Under the pieces are notes generated by a model, which was not told the origin of the DNA, did not search any database, and saw only the letters and a list, made by a program, of their open reading frames with translations. A stretch of 64,000 nt of DNA from Dictyobacter arantiisoli. GTDB taxonomy: Bacteria; Chloroflexota; Ktedonobacteria; Ktedonobacterales; Ktedonobacteraceae. Location of the stretch: positions 1 through 64,000 of the forward strand of contig NZ_BIXY01000002.1 in NCBI RefSeq assembly GCF_008326305.1. The letters run 5' to 3'. The position numbers and the translations under genes are program-made. The first letter of the stretch is position 1; each line of letters starts with the position of its first letter. This document shows positions 1 through 8,950 of this stretch, piece after piece.

Positions 1-168
<168 letters not shown>

Positions 169-718
169 TTTATATATAACAGATACTCAACGAGCATCAG
201 TCAATTGCATGCGAAAAGCGATCATGGCCAAGTTACAAAAACATGGCATTTGTTCGCAGATTATGTTGTTGTCTTAACCTATGCATTGCTGCATATCCAA
301 GACTGAATTGACAGGAGCTATAAATTTTTCTTTGTATAGTTCCAGTTACTGTTCTGCTTTCCACTCTTCAGTTGTCAAGGTACATCTGTCTGTAAGGCAA
401 GCGTTTCGTGTTTTTCTGTTCGCTCGCTTCAGCTCCCGTAGTATCGCATATCCCTTGTGGTTTGTCAAGCGTTTTTCCAGGGGAATTTGCGCCTGCGCTG
501 AAATTCATTGTGCTCATCGTTCGTGCTGTCTCCAGCAGGGAGACGATCCGAAAAAAAGAGCCAACAGCTCCCGGCAATCTCAACCAGGTTGGGAAGCGCG
601 TGAGAGATGCATAATCTCAGAGGAGCCACATTACCGTGGCACAAAGGATGTTCGAACAAACAGGAGCACAATCCCTTCAAAAAGGAAGGTGTGATTGTTT
701 CGTTTCGACAGCTCGCTG
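169..718 (-). other. rRNA operon leader region
   Basis: About 550 nt separate the upstream rRNA promoter from the 16S 5' end, with no credible protein gene on either strand. It holds a second promoter at 440-468. Small reading frames here have no ribosome binding site or family resemblance and are taken as chance. A long leader fits rRNA operons, where antitermination and processing signals lie, but I could not identify a convincing boxA. Confidence 0.7.
440..468 (-). promoter_or_regulatory. rRNA operon promoter P2 (sigma-A type)
   Basis: On the minus strand a perfect -35 TTGACA (463-468) is followed, after exactly 17 nt, by GATACT (440-445) as -10. It points to the 16S gene and lies about 280 nt downstream of P1. 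Tandem promoters are usual for bacterial rRNA operons. Confidence 0.72.
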
Positions 719-747
719 ATTATGCCACAGTGGGATTCGCTTGTCAA
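719..747 (-). promoter_or_regulatory. rRNA operon promoter P1 (sigma-A type)
   Basis: On the minus strand TTGACA (742-747), a 17-nt spacer and CATAAT (719-724) give a near-consensus housekeeping promoter directed at the 16S gene. Initiation would fall near 712. It sits just below a long hairpin that would insulate the rRNA unit from the lipoprotein gene. Confidence 0.78.
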
Positions 748-767
748 TACTTTTTAGTACGAAATTT

Positions 768-835
768 ATAAATTGTAGAGAAAGCCGGGTTTCCATATTG
801 AAAAACATGGAAACCCGGCTTTCTCTACAATTTAT
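768..835. terminator. Perfect 29-bp inverted repeat, probable terminator
   Basis: Arms 768-796 and 807-835 are exact reverse complements around a 10-nt loop. The hairpin lies between the stop of the leftward lipoprotein gene and the rRNA P1 promoter, so it most likely ends the lipoprotein transcript. There is no strong U tract after the stem in the leftward direction, so termination is inferred from position and stem strength. Confidence 0.7.
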
Positions 836-882
836 GTGCTCACACTACCAGAACATAGGTACTAGCTTAGCGATGTATGGTT

Positions 883-1821
883 CTATTGACCTAATCCCAT
901 CAGTCCTTTTGTATCAGTGATAGGGGTCGCATTCGCAGGCGTAGTGATCGTAACAGGTTGGTCAAACTTGCTCAGATCAATTGTTGTGCTCAGGGATGTC
1001 TTAGCAATAAAAGCTTGTACCTTTGGAATTGTGGTGATCTGCAAAAAGCTGCTGTCGATTACCAGATTAAGATTGAGTTTGGTGCGCTGAACATAGAATT
1101 TGTTCTCATCAACCCAGACATCCACCACAGCCAGAAATTGTTTGGCGCTGTTCAGGACGGAATCAAGGTTTTGCTGCCCTCCAAAAGAACTTGCCAATTG
1201 AGGATTGGATGTAAGCAGTTGCTTCAGCGCGGTCTTATCCAGGGTAGCAGTCAGATGGCGTAAGCTAACACCATTGAGTGTTTCGGTCTGGTGGTCAACA
1301 AGTTTGACGTTCTCGATTAAACCAATCAAAGTTTTTTGATCCAACGTCGCCCCGGAGAAGACATTGTTGTTTCCAGTGTTAAACTGTTTTTTATTAATAA
1401 CATACCATTTGCCCTGGGCATTCTGGATGTATGCATTGTCGCCTTTAACGACTTCAGAGTGCTTACTCTTCTGCGAAGCTGCATTAATATTTAGATTTAA
1501 TTGTGACTGATCAGGTAAAACTTCATCACCAGAACCGGTTATGGTTACATTTGTATTGAGTGCTTGAGGTGATGGGCTAGATTTGGTCGTAGCCTGCCCG
1601 GTGCTGGCTGCCTGGACACTTGAATTAGAACTTAGATCCAAATGCGCTGACTTAAGACTCTTCATCGCATCGGCGCTTTTCTGCAATACTTGTAACGGTG
1701 TAAGATCACTGGCCGATTTGCCGCTGGTTGAGCCAACATTTACCTGGCTACATGCACTTAGCATCAGAGCAAACAGAGCTATGAATAGGAACATGAAAGA
1801 AGATTTTTTCAAGACTTTCAT
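883..1821 (-). CDS. LppX/LprAFG-like lipoprotein
   Basis: A 312-aa exported lipoprotein. The N terminus has lysines, a hydrophobic stretch and a lipobox LSAC with the acylated Cys at residue 24. The mature part starts with a low-complexity Ser/Thr linker and then a module with motifs such as SADAMKSLKSAHLDL and GDNAYIQNAQGKWYVI, typical of the LppX_LprAFG/LolA-like fold that holds a lipid or hydrophobic ligand in a half-barrel. A good ribosome site AAGGAG lies 7 nt before the ATG. The gene stands alone, with a strong hairpin downstream (768-835). The ligand cannot be inferred. The family assignment rests on pattern only. Confidence 0.75.
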   Translation of the reverse strand: MKVLKKSSFMFLFIALFALMLSACSQVNVGSTSGKSASDLTPLQVLQKSADAMKSLKSAHLDLSSNSSVQAASTGQATTKSSPSPQALNTNVTITGSGDEVLPDQSQLNLNINAASQKSKHSEVVKGDNAYIQNAQGKWYVINKKQFNTGNNNVFSGATLDQKTLIGLIENVKLVDHQTETLNGVSLRHLTATLDKTALKQLLTSNPQLASSFGGQQNLDSVLNSAKQFLAVVDVWVDENKFYVQRTKLNLNLVIDSSFLQITTIPKVQAFIAKTSLSTTIDLSKFDQPVTITTPANATPITDTKGLMGLGQ

Positions 1822-2082
1822 GATAAGACTCCTTTTTATATACTAATAAATTATGTAAAAATGTCATTGCTATTATTGAATACGCATCTATACTCTCCAA
1901 GAGTTTCAGGTTTACAGGGGTTTTAGCACCTAATTAAAGCTATCCAGAAAAACCTGTCAGGAAAAGCTGTAGCAGAATGCCAGAGTATATAGAGTGGCGT
2001 GATAATATAGGAAGAGATACTGCCTTTTTTCCGGTCCAGCGTGATCAAATACACGAATAATTATTATTGGAGAGCTCAGACT

Positions 2083-2643
2083 ATGGTCAAAAAAGCATTC
2101 TATTTACGCATTGATGATGACATCGAATTGAAATTACCAGACGAACGGGATGCCACAGCACTGTTTCAACTGATCGATACTAACCGTGCTTATCTCCGGC
2201 AATGGTTACCCTGGGTGGATTATACGAAAGCAGAGGAAGATGAGCGGGCATTTATTCGCATCTGTAATTCACAATTTCAGGACAATCAGAACATCACCTG
2301 TGCGATATGGTATCGCAACCAGATTGTGGGCTCCATTGCTTATCATTTATTTGATTGGGCTAATCGCAAAGTAGAAATAGGTTATTGGATCGCTGAACCT
2401 TATCAGGGCAAAGGCATCATGACGAAATCCTGTCAAGCTCTTATCGCGTATGCTTTTGATGAATTGAAACTGAATAAGGTGGAAATTCGTGCTGCAATCG
2501 ATAATCATCGCAGTGCAGCAATTCCACAACGCCTGGGCTTTGTTCAAGAAGGCGTTATTCGCGAAGCGGAACGGCTCAATAACCGCTATATTGGATTGCG
2601 TTTATTCGGTCTCCTTGAAAGAGAATGGCGAGCACAACAATAA
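2083..2643 (+). CDS. RimJ/RimL-type GNAT N-acetyltransferase
   Basis: A 186-aa acetyltransferase that would move an acetyl group from acetyl-CoA to an amine, often a protein N terminus in the RimJ/RimL branch. The frame stays open to a GTG at 2041, but GGAGAG at 2069-2074 lies 8 nt before the ATG at 2083, so that start is chosen. Family marks are the opening ELKLPDERDATALFQLI strand-helix, YLRQWLPW, the strand VEIGYWI followed by the acetyl-CoA loop QGKGIMT, and the closing NHRSAAIPQRLGFVQEG. It resembles Bacillus YdaF-like proteins. The substrate is unknown and neighbours give no hint. Confidence 0.88.
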   Translation: MVKKAFYLRIDDDIELKLPDERDATALFQLIDTNRAYLRQWLPWVDYTKAEEDERAFIRICNSQFQDNQNITCAIWYRNQIVGSIAYHLFDWANRKVEIGYWIAEPYQGKGIMTKSCQALIAYAFDELKLNKVEIRAAIDNHRSAAIPQRLGFVQEGVIREAERLNNRYIGLRLFGLLEREWRAQQ

Positions 2644-2781
2644 TGCAATCTACAGAGTGACTCAAACTATACAGTACTGTACAACCCTGCCAATCTCAAA
2701 ACGTAAGTAATGTTGCTGTAAAGAGATAGAGTGTAATCAGAACGTTTTCTATCTCTATAGATAGGGATGGAATAGAAATCT

Positions 2782-4437
2782 ATGCACCAACGACAAAGCC
2801 ACATTTTCAATAGACGTAGCGCGCGCGCCATATTCTATGTATTGATATTGGCAGGCATACTTGCTATCTTATTTCCCGGGAGTAATCCTGCGTTTGCCGA
2901 TAGTACACCGGGAGGCAACGTTACTGATCCTACAATCCGGGCCGTAGATATAGCTCAACCAGCTGTCGTCCGTATCATCACAGCGGTTAATGGGCAACTA
3001 AAAGTTCAATTTTCGGCTACAAATAATGTTACCTTTCCCCAGGCGACCAATAGTAATTATGAAATTGATTTATCTGGCACTGGGACGTTTATCACGAGCC
3101 AGGGTGATATCCTGACGGCTGATCATGTTGTCAGTCCACCGCAACAGGATCTGACCACAGCTCTTTATAATCAGGCGGCCCAGAATATCGCTGATTATAT
3201 GAATCAACACAACCTGAATGGTGGCACACAAATCACAAAAGATCAGGTTGTCCAACAACTGACGAGTGGACAACTCAAGTCAACCTCAAATTATCAGAAG
3301 CCTGGCAGCTCGGTATTCTTAAGCACTGCTTATACCAGCAAGACAAACGCACAGGATTTTAAAAGCCTGCCAACTGGCATTGGCATCAATGTGGATAGCA
3401 TAAAAAAGGAAAGTCCCCCCAATCAGGAGGATACCGCGATTATCCATGTACCGCTGACCGATACGTTAAGCGCGCCGATCAGCAGCACCGCCAATGTTAA
3501 TTCACAGGACAAATTGACGATCATCGGATTTCCAGGCGATGCGGACATCAGTCAGGCTCCCGACGGACTGCTGACCCCATCCCTCAATCAGATTTATGTC
3601 AGTTCATTGAAAACGAGTAGCACAGGAGCTCCTTTGATCCAGGTTGGAGGCAATGTGGGACATGGGGATAGCGGCGGCCCGGCGTTGGATAATCAGGGAA
3701 ATATTGTGGGTATTGTGAGCTTTGGTACGACAAATTCAGCCGGTGGCCTCGATGGTACCAGCTTTTTGCAGGCTAGCAGTAGCGCCCAAACAATGATTCA
3801 AAGTCTGAAACTGAATACTGCTCCTGGCACCCAGGAAAAACTGTGGAGTCAGGCATTTAATGAGTATGCAGCCAGCACAACAGGACATTGGCAGAGCGCC
3901 CAACAAGATTTTGCGAAGCTTCTCAAAAACTATCCATTATTCAAAGCGACACAGCCATTAGAGGCGTATGCTCAGACGCAAGCAAAAACTTCTGGCGCGG
4001 CAATCACCATTGCAACACCAACGCCCGCTGCCAGTCATACAACACCAGCAAAGGGCACAGCCGCCACTCCATTTAGCTGGCAAGCAATGGCAGCCACCAT
4101 CGCCGCTATTGCCGTCGTGGTGTTACTGGCAATTGTGCTCTTTGGAATGGCGCTCCGCCAAAAGCGAAAACCAGGAAAAATCCTGGGTAAAAAGAAAGCA
4201 TCGACAAATAGTAGGAATGCAACTGCGGCACAACCGGATATCCTGCCTGGTGCGCAGTCAAATCCACCGTCGATCCCTGCCGCGAATGGTGTGAATCCAC
4301 CGGTCAATGTCAGCGGTGTAACTCCTGGCGTAGGACAAGAAACCCTGGCACTCAAAGTCTGGCCCTGTGGACATATGAATCGTCCCAATGCGCGCTTCTG
4401 TAGCATTTGTGGTGAGCTAGCGCCAACTCAGTCCTGA
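2782..4437 (+). CDS. Membrane-anchored trypsin-like serine protease with C-terminal zinc ribbon
   Basis: A 551-aa secreted-side protease. Residues 1-40 form a signal or anchor segment ending AFADS. The trypsin-like domain shows a catalytic His in LTADHVV (115), an Asp in EDTAIIHV (about 217) and a Ser in GHGDSGGPAL (297), so the triad looks complete. No PDZ domain follows; a short helical segment leads to a transmembrane helix near 434-458, then a basic, proline-rich tail. The tail ends in a treble-clef-like ribbon CGHMNRPNARFCSICGEL, which would face the cytoplasm if the protease is outside. The combination suggests a sensor or quality-control protease, but the target is unknown. A bidirectional terminator follows directly. 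Confidence 0.82.
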   Translation: MHQRQSHIFNRRSARAIFYVLILAGILAILFPGSNPAFADSTPGGNVTDPTIRAVDIAQPAVVRIITAVNGQLKVQFSATNNVTFPQATNSNYEIDLSGTGTFITSQGDILTADHVVSPPQQDLTTALYNQAAQNIADYMNQHNLNGGTQITKDQVVQQLTSGQLKSTSNYQKPGSSVFLSTAYTSKTNAQDFKSLPTGIGINVDSIKKESPPNQEDTAIIHVPLTDTLSAPISSTANVNSQDKLTIIGFPGDADISQAPDGLLTPSLNQIYVSSLKTSSTGAPLIQVGGNVGHGDSGGPALDNQGNIVGIVSFGTTNSAGGLDGTSFLQASSSAQTMIQSLKLNTAPGTQEKLWSQAFNEYAASTTGHWQSAQQDFAKLLKNYPLFKATQPLEAYAQTQAKTSGAAITIATPTPAASHTTPAKGTAATPFSWQAMAATIAAIAVVVLLAIVLFGMALRQKRKPGKILGKKKASTNSRNATAAQPDILPGAQSNPPSIPAANGVNPPVNVSGVTPGVGQETLALKVWPCGHMNRPNARFCSICGELAPTQS

Positions 4438-4440
4438 CAG

Positions 4441-4499
4441 ATGCAAAAAGAAGCGATCCTCCCAGAAAATTTCTTCGGGAGGATCGCTTCTTTTTGCAT
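4441..4499. terminator. Bidirectional terminator, 23-bp perfect stem
   Basis: Arms 4441-4463 and 4477-4499 are perfectly complementary, with A-rich and T-rich ends (ATGCAAAAAG and CTTTTTGCAT) that give a U tract in both directions. It lies between the convergent protease and oxidoreductase genes and can end both. Confidence 0.88.
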
Positions 4500-4527
4500 T
4501 ATGCTGCTGTAAGGCAATGAGCAGTTC

Positions 4528-5529
4528 TTATGAGATCTTAACGAGCTGCTTGCCAAAATTCTCACCCTTGAGCATGCCAATAAAGGCTTTAGGAGCATTG
4601 TCCAGACCATCCGCCACGCTCTCGCGATATTTTAGCTTGCCCGCAGCAACGAGTTGGGACAACTCCTGCATCGCCTGAGGCCAGAGGTCGGTATGCTCGC
4701 CAACGATAAAGCCCTGTAATTTTACGCGACTTCCCAATAATGCACCAAAGTTTTTGATACCATATGGCTCGGTCGAGTTATATTGCGATACAAATCCACA
4801 CAACGGCATGCGAGCAAAAGGGTTCAGACGGGTGAACACCGTATCCATAATCTCGCCGCCAACATTCTCAAAATTCACATCGATACCATCAGGGGTGGCA
4901 GCCGTCAGATCCTCAGCCAGATGACCGGCTTTGTAATCGACGCAAGCATCAAAACCCAACTCATTGACGACATAATCGCATTTCGCTTTACCACCAGCGA
5001 TACCAACGGCGCGGCAACCGTGAGCCTTAGCTAGTTGACCAACCACACTACCGACTGCACCAGAAGCAGCCGAAACAACCACCGTCTCGCCAGCTTGCGG
5101 TTTGCCAATCCCAATCAAGCCCACCCAGGCAGTCAGGCCAGGCATGCCGAGCACACCCAGATAAGAAGAGGCAGGAACCCGCTCAGAAACGTTGACTTTA
5201 TTCAAACCCTTACCGTTAGAGATACCATATTCCTGCCAGCCGAGATAGCCCAGCACATGATCATCAGCCTTAAAATCTGGATTCTTCGAATCCACCACCA
5301 CACCGACCGTGCCGCCTATCATAACATCATTCAATTCCATACCCGAAGCATACGATTTAGCCGTGCTCATGCGACCGCGCATATAGGGATCAAGAGAAAG
5401 GTACAGGTTTTTTACCAGGATCTCTCCTTCTTTCAATGCGGGAATCTCGGCTTCAACAATCTTAAAATTACTCTCCTGCACCCAGCCATGAGGGCGGCTA
5501 GCAAAGAGAACTTGTTTATTCTTTGCCAT
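4528..5529 (-). CDS. CurA-type NADP-dependent oxidoreductase (MDR superfamily)
   Basis: A 333-aa medium-chain reductase of the zinc-independent CurA/PTGR1/leukotriene-B4-dehydrogenase group, which reduces activated double bonds or quinone-like substrates with NADPH. The N terminus carries the family phrase KNLYLSLDPYMRGRM. The nucleotide-binding motif VSAASGAVGSVVGQLAK lies near 150-168 and the basic GGKAKCDYV follows for the NADP phosphate. No catalytic zinc ligands are seen. Length matches the family. The ATG is preceded by AAAGGAT. It is a single gene ended by the hairpin at 4441-4499. The natural substrate cannot be told. Confidence 0.9.
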   Translation of the reverse strand: MAKNKQVLFASRPHGWVQESNFKIVEAEIPALKEGEILVKNLYLSLDPYMRGRMSTAKSYASGMELNDVMIGGTVGVVVDSKNPDFKADDHVLGYLGWQEYGISNGKGLNKVNVSERVPASSYLGVLGMPGLTAWVGLIGIGKPQAGETVVVSAASGAVGSVVGQLAKAHGCRAVGIAGGKAKCDYVVNELGFDACVDYKAGHLAEDLTAATPDGIDVNFENVGGEIMDTVFTRLNPFARMPLCGFVSQYNSTEPYGIKNFGALLGSRVKLQGFIVGEHTDLWPQAMQELSQLVAAGKLKYRESVADGLDNAPKAFIGMLKGENFGKQLVKIS

Positions 5530-5637
5530 TATCTTTATTATCCTTTACTATTATTACCAGTAGGAAACCCTAAAGGCATAACACCAGGCTGCCTTATTGT
5601 ATTTCATTCTAACAGCCAATTCCCAATTATAAAGAAA

Positions 5638-5675
5638 AGACGAGTGGACGTTCAGCACTGAACGTCCACTCGTCT
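5638..5675 (-). terminator. Terminator of the fabI operon
   Basis: An 18-bp perfect inverted repeat (5638-5655 and 5658-5675) lies just after the fabI stop. On the minus strand it is followed by TTTTCTTTATAAT, a usable U tract. Confidence 0.85.
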
Positions 5676-5708
5676 GGATGGGTACAAAGAGATGTCGAGT
5701 CGGAAGAG

Positions 5709-6479
5709 CTAAGCTCCCATGATATTATAACCGGCATCGACGAACATGATTTCGCCTGTGATAGCCCGAGCCAGATCGCTACTCAGGAAGAGAGCGGCAT
5801 CTCCGACTTCACTCTGCTCGATATTGCGGCGCAGGGGAGCAACGTGGGCAACCTGTTCACGGAATCCTGACAGGCCAGAAACGCCACGTGCAGCCAGAGT
5901 ATTTAATGGGCCAGCCGAGATAGCATTGACACGAATATTATGTTCGCCCATTTCAAAGGCCAGATAGCGCACACTACATTCCAGGGCGGCTTTAGCCACA
6001 GCCATAACATTATACTTCGGCATCACGCGCTCACTGGCCATATAGGTCAGAGCCAGAACGCTGCCGCCATGTTCCTTCATCAAAGGTTCAGCACGTTTCG
6101 CCAGAGCAACCAATGAATAAGCGCTAATATCGAGTGCGGTATGAAAGCCTTCACGGGTTGTCTGAAGGAAAGGATTCTCCAGCTCGCTGGCGGGAGCAAA
6201 GGCGACGCAGTGAACCAGAATATCCAGGCGACCGTCGAGAAGCTCGCCAGCTTTTGCGAACGCCGCATCGAGATCTGAGTCACTCTGAACATCGCAAGGA
6301 ATCAGCTCGGTACCAGGAATCTTCGCGGCTAAATCGCGGACATACTTCTCCATACGCTCCTGATACGTTAACACCAGCTGAGCGCCTTCGCGAGCCAGGG
6401 CCTGAGCAATCGCCCATGCAATTGAGCGATGGTTAGCAACGCCAAAAATAAGGGCTTTTTTGCCTTCTAATAAGGGCAT
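5709..6479 (-). CDS. fabI: Enoyl-[acyl-carrier-protein] reductase [NADH]
   Basis: This enzyme reduces the trans-2-enoyl-ACP double bond in the last step of each fatty acid elongation round. The start is placed at the ATG at 6479 because AAGGAG lies 9 nt before it and the protein then opens MPLLEGKKALIFGVANHRS, as FabI proteins do; the frame extends ten codons further upstream. Seen are the cofactor loop GVANHRSIAWAIA, the Tyr-x6-Lys pair in YNVMAVAK, ERVMPKYN before it, the substrate-loop region PLNTLAARGVSGL, and the closing GEIMFVDAGYNIMG. Length (256 aa) is normal. It is the last gene of an operon with a rhodanese and an 85-aa protein. Confidence 0.95.
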   Translation of the reverse strand: MPLLEGKKALIFGVANHRSIAWAIAQALAREGAQLVLTYQERMEKYVRDLAAKIPGTELIPCDVQSDSDLDAAFAKAGELLDGRLDILVHCVAFAPASELENPFLQTTREGFHTALDISAYSLVALAKRAEPLMKEHGGSVLALTYMASERVMPKYNVMAVAKAALECSVRYLAFEMGEHNIRVNAISAGPLNTLAARGVSGLSGFREQVAHVAPLRRNIEQSEVGDAALFLSSDLARAITGEIMFVDAGYNIMGA

Positions 6480-6548
6480 CTTCGTAATCTCCTTCTCGAA
6501 AGACACCAATCCATGATGATGTCACACAATCTATCCAGCAATCAAAGC

Positions 6549-6902
6549 TTAACGCTCAATCGGATAGCCACGATTCACCCAACCATTCATGCCGCGAGCC
6601 AGATTGTATACTTTTTTAAATCCCAGCAAAGAGGCAATTTCGGAAGCAGTCGCGCTACGCTGTCCCGACCCACACACGAAAATGACATCCTCATCGAGTG
6701 GTAAATTCTGCTCTTGCAACGCCTTTCCAAACGTATAAATGCCCTGAATAGGAACAAGGGATGCCTCCGCGATATGTCCATAGTTCCATTCATCGGTGGT
6801 ACGCACATCAATAATACGAGTGCCGCCTTCTACCATACGTTTCGCATCATCGGTCCCGATTGTCTCGTATGGTAACACATCATCGTCATAATTATTTGCC
6901 AT
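6549..6902 (-). CDS. Single-domain rhodanese (sulfurtransferase-like)
   Basis: A 117-aa cytoplasmic rhodanese domain. The ATG at 6902 is chosen because GGGAG stands 9 nt upstream; the frame is open for ten more codons. Marks of the family are the IIDVRTTDEWNYGHIAEA strand-loop, the active-site loop CGSGQRS with the persulfide-forming Cys, and the C-terminal ARGMNGWVNRGYPIE. Such proteins carry sulfane sulfur or act in redox signalling. Its start overlaps the end of the upstream 85-aa gene by 11 nt, which suggests translational coupling, and fabI follows 69 nt later. The sulfur donor and acceptor are unknown. Confidence 0.9.
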   Translation of the reverse strand: MANNYDDDVLPYETIGTDDAKRMVEGGTRIIDVRTTDEWNYGHIAEASLVPIQGIYTFGKALQEQNLPLDEDVIFVCGSGQRSATASEIASLLGFKKVYNLARGMNGWVNRGYPIER

Positions 6903-7149
6903 TGCTAGATTCTCCCGTTTCGTATTGCTCAAGCCAGAGACGGCCTAGCAAGGTGGGGGTGATCATATACTCATCACCAATAAAAGCCATGGTGAGAAGC
7001 CCCTGATCTTCCATCTCGCGGAAATCGTCGGTCGTGAGGAAATAAGTATGTAGGATGCGTGAGACATCGCTTTCAGGCAATTGTTTCCAGGCTTGCAAGA
7101 CACGCATAACAGCAGCATATTTCGGGCTGCTATCATCAACGGCTCGCAT
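6892..7149 (-). CDS. Small hypothetical protein upstream of rhodanese
   Basis: An 85-aa acidic, helix-rich protein that I do not recognise. The frame opens with a GTG at 7155, but AGAGG lies 7 nt before the ATG at 7149, which I prefer. The middle part (RILHTYFLTTDDFREMEDQG) followed by a strand and TPTLLGRLWLEQY could form a small winged-helix-like fold, but that is only a guess. It overlaps the rhodanese gene by 11 nt and so is probably made with it. Its promoter must lie in the parS-containing intergenic stretch 7150-7570. Confidence 0.75.
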   Translation of the reverse strand: MRAVDDSSPKYAAVMRVLQAWKQLPESDVSRILHTYFLTTDDFREMEDQGLLTMAFIGDEYMITPTLLGRLWLEQYETGESSNGK

Positions 7150-7268
7150 AGACACACCTCTTTTCGTCCTACGTATACTATTCGTTTTTTATTCCTCATC
7201 ACAGTGTAACAAATTCGACAAGAGAGGGCAAGGGCAAATGGCCGCCCACAGATTCCCGCCAAAATCAA

Positions 7269-7284
7269 CGTTTCACGTGAAACA
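7269..7284. other. parS: parS centromere site 1
   Basis: CGTTTCACGTGAAACA has a perfect 14-bp palindromic core, GTTTCACGTGAAAC, and matches the ParB-binding consensus TGTTNCACGTGAAACA except for the first base. It lies in the gap upstream of the 85-aa gene, 263 bp from site 2. Confidence 0.88.
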
Positions 7285-7570
7285 TTGTTGAGAAACACGC
7301 AGATGCGGCACGAACGCACGTGAGTCCCACCTTTCCCTTCATCGTACCACCCTCTCGCCCCAACGCTCGCTGGCATGATGCGGGACGGATGAACCTACGG
7401 ACAAGAGTATCGTACAGCCCAGAAAACCCGACCGCAAGGGTTCGGGCCTTCTCCGGCCGTTGCATCGTCACGATGGGATCAATGCCGGGATTGTTAACTT
7501 TTTGCTGGTTGGATTTTCTATTGGGAGGCAATGTTTCACGTGAAACATTACACGATAAACATTCTCATTA
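7285..7570. other. Intergenic stretch carrying the parS sites
   Basis: No credible gene lies in this gap. Apart from parS site 2 it holds GC-richer sequence of unknown role. The reading frames that cross it in several directions lack ribosome sites and family resemblance. Confidence 0.6.
7532..7547. other. parS: parS centromere site 2
   Basis: TGTTTCACGTGAAACA is an exact match to the ParB-binding consensus. The palindrome extends to 20 bp (7530-7549). It lies in the gap between the convergent-end of the propeller gene and the 85-aa gene. Confidence 0.93.
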
Positions 7571-8701
7571 TCAGGGGATGACGATAAGCTCCGATCCGAA
7601 GCCAGGTTTGATCATAAAATTTTCGGATGCTTCGTTTATCACTGGATCGACGTGCCAGAGGCTGGCACCATTATCAGCATCAAAGGCATAGAGATCACCG
7701 CGATTCTCAGCGCGGACATATAAGATGCCACGTTTCACGTGAAACATCGTGGGATAAAAATCAATGGCGCGTGACCAATGAAGTGCGCCGTCTACAAAAT
7801 TTAAGGCCAGTAGCGTTCCTTCTTCTTCCTGGCAGAGGGATTCGGCAGCTCGCTGATAAGATCCTCGCAAACAGATATAGAGATGTTCTCCTTCGCTACA
7901 AGATGGGTGATAGTTGGTGACACCAACATGGTGTTCCCAGATTTCATGGCCGTCTCTGGCAGCCAGGGCGTAAATGGTGGTTGCGCCAGTGCAGAAAATA
8001 TATTCACCTCTATAAAGGGGCTGCACAAAAATAGGATCGGCGAGGAGTGGCGATGCCCAATACCAGGTGCCATTTTCGGGGGCAATGGCATAGATATAGC
8101 TCCCCTCAGGATCTTTATCGGCGCTGGCGTAAATGCGGCCTCCGCTCATAGAGAGGGTCAAAACATTTTGACCCTTGGGAAGCGCTGTTTGCCAGCGCAC
8201 CTGCGACGATTTGCTATCGATAGCATTGAGGATATGAAAGTGGGCCGAGTAGAGTATGGTATCAACTATAAGCAGACCGAGTGTGCCAAGATTCATTTCG
8301 TCCACCTGCTCTGTCTCACAATATGATAAGATTTCGCCGGTGCTGGCGGATAAGGCGTAAATGCTACCACAGCGCGCCAGCACATAGACGGTATCCTCAA
8401 CGACCGTGAGGGCCAACAATTCGTTCAGTTGAATTCCATTGTCTACCTCATAGGCGGCGACAACCGTGGTCCAGAGCGGCACACCACTACTGCTCTGGAA
8501 AGCATACACAAAACTTTCTACTTGCGCCGAATATGCATACACAATATCTCCTTCAACGCAGATGGTTGGACCTAATCCTTCGATTGGCTGCTGCCAGAGT
8601 AGTGTCTGGTCATACATATTGATTTTATAAATCAGCGAGCGCCAGGCCAAATAGATACCACTACTTGATGTACGAGCTCGCTTCGCCAGAAGTTTTTCCA
8701 T
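7571..8701 (-). CDS. PQQ-like beta-propeller repeat protein
   Basis: A 376-aa protein built of about seven repeats of the pyrroloquinoline-quinone-like/WD-type blade: each has a strand with IYA or VYVLARCGSIYALSA, then G-x-x-x-W (for example GVPLWTTVV, GHEIWEHHV, GALHWSRAI, GASLWHVD). There is no signal peptide or transmembrane helix, so it is probably cytoplasmic. Such propellers are binding scaffolds; no enzyme motif is visible. A parS site lies inside the gene and two more lie just beyond its 3' end, so its position may be under selection for reasons other than its product. Confidence 0.82.
   Translation of the reverse strand: MEKLLAKRARTSSSGIYLAWRSLIYKINMYDQTLLWQQPIEGLGPTICVEGDIVYAYSAQVESFVYAFQSSSGVPLWTTVVAAYEVDNGIQLNELLALTVVEDTVYVLARCGSIYALSASTGEILSYCETEQVDEMNLGTLGLLIVDTILYSAHFHILNAIDSKSSQVRWQTALPKGQNVLTLSMSGGRIYASADKDPEGSYIYAIAPENGTWYWASPLLADPIFVQPLYRGEYIFCTGATTIYALAARDGHEIWEHHVGVTNYHPSCSEGEHLYICLRGSYQRAAESLCQEEEGTLLALNFVDGALHWSRAIDFYPTMFHVKRGILYVRAENRGDLYAFDADNGASLWHVDPVINEASENFMIKPGFGSELIVIP
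7731..7746. other. parS: parS centromere site 3, inside a gene
   Basis: CGTTTCACGTGAAACA matches the consensus at 15 of 16 positions and lies within the coding sequence of the propeller protein, where it encodes FHVKRG. It is 199 bp from site 2. Confidence 0.88.
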
Positions 8702-8950
8702 TAAAACATACTCACTTGTTACTGGCCCTTCTCGATGTTGTTCACGACATGGCTATCTGTTTTAAAGATAGACTGCGTCGCAAATCAAGCCATTTTACAT
8801 GGCCGCACTGGTATCTCTTTCAATCGGCTTAGTCAGCGTTGGGGAGAGGGTCGTACGATGAACGAGAAAGCGCACCTCGGTTGCGACCTCGGCACGCACC
8901 TACAGTTCTCCATCATAATCTCATTCTTTGTGCGGTATTGCCCTTGCAGG

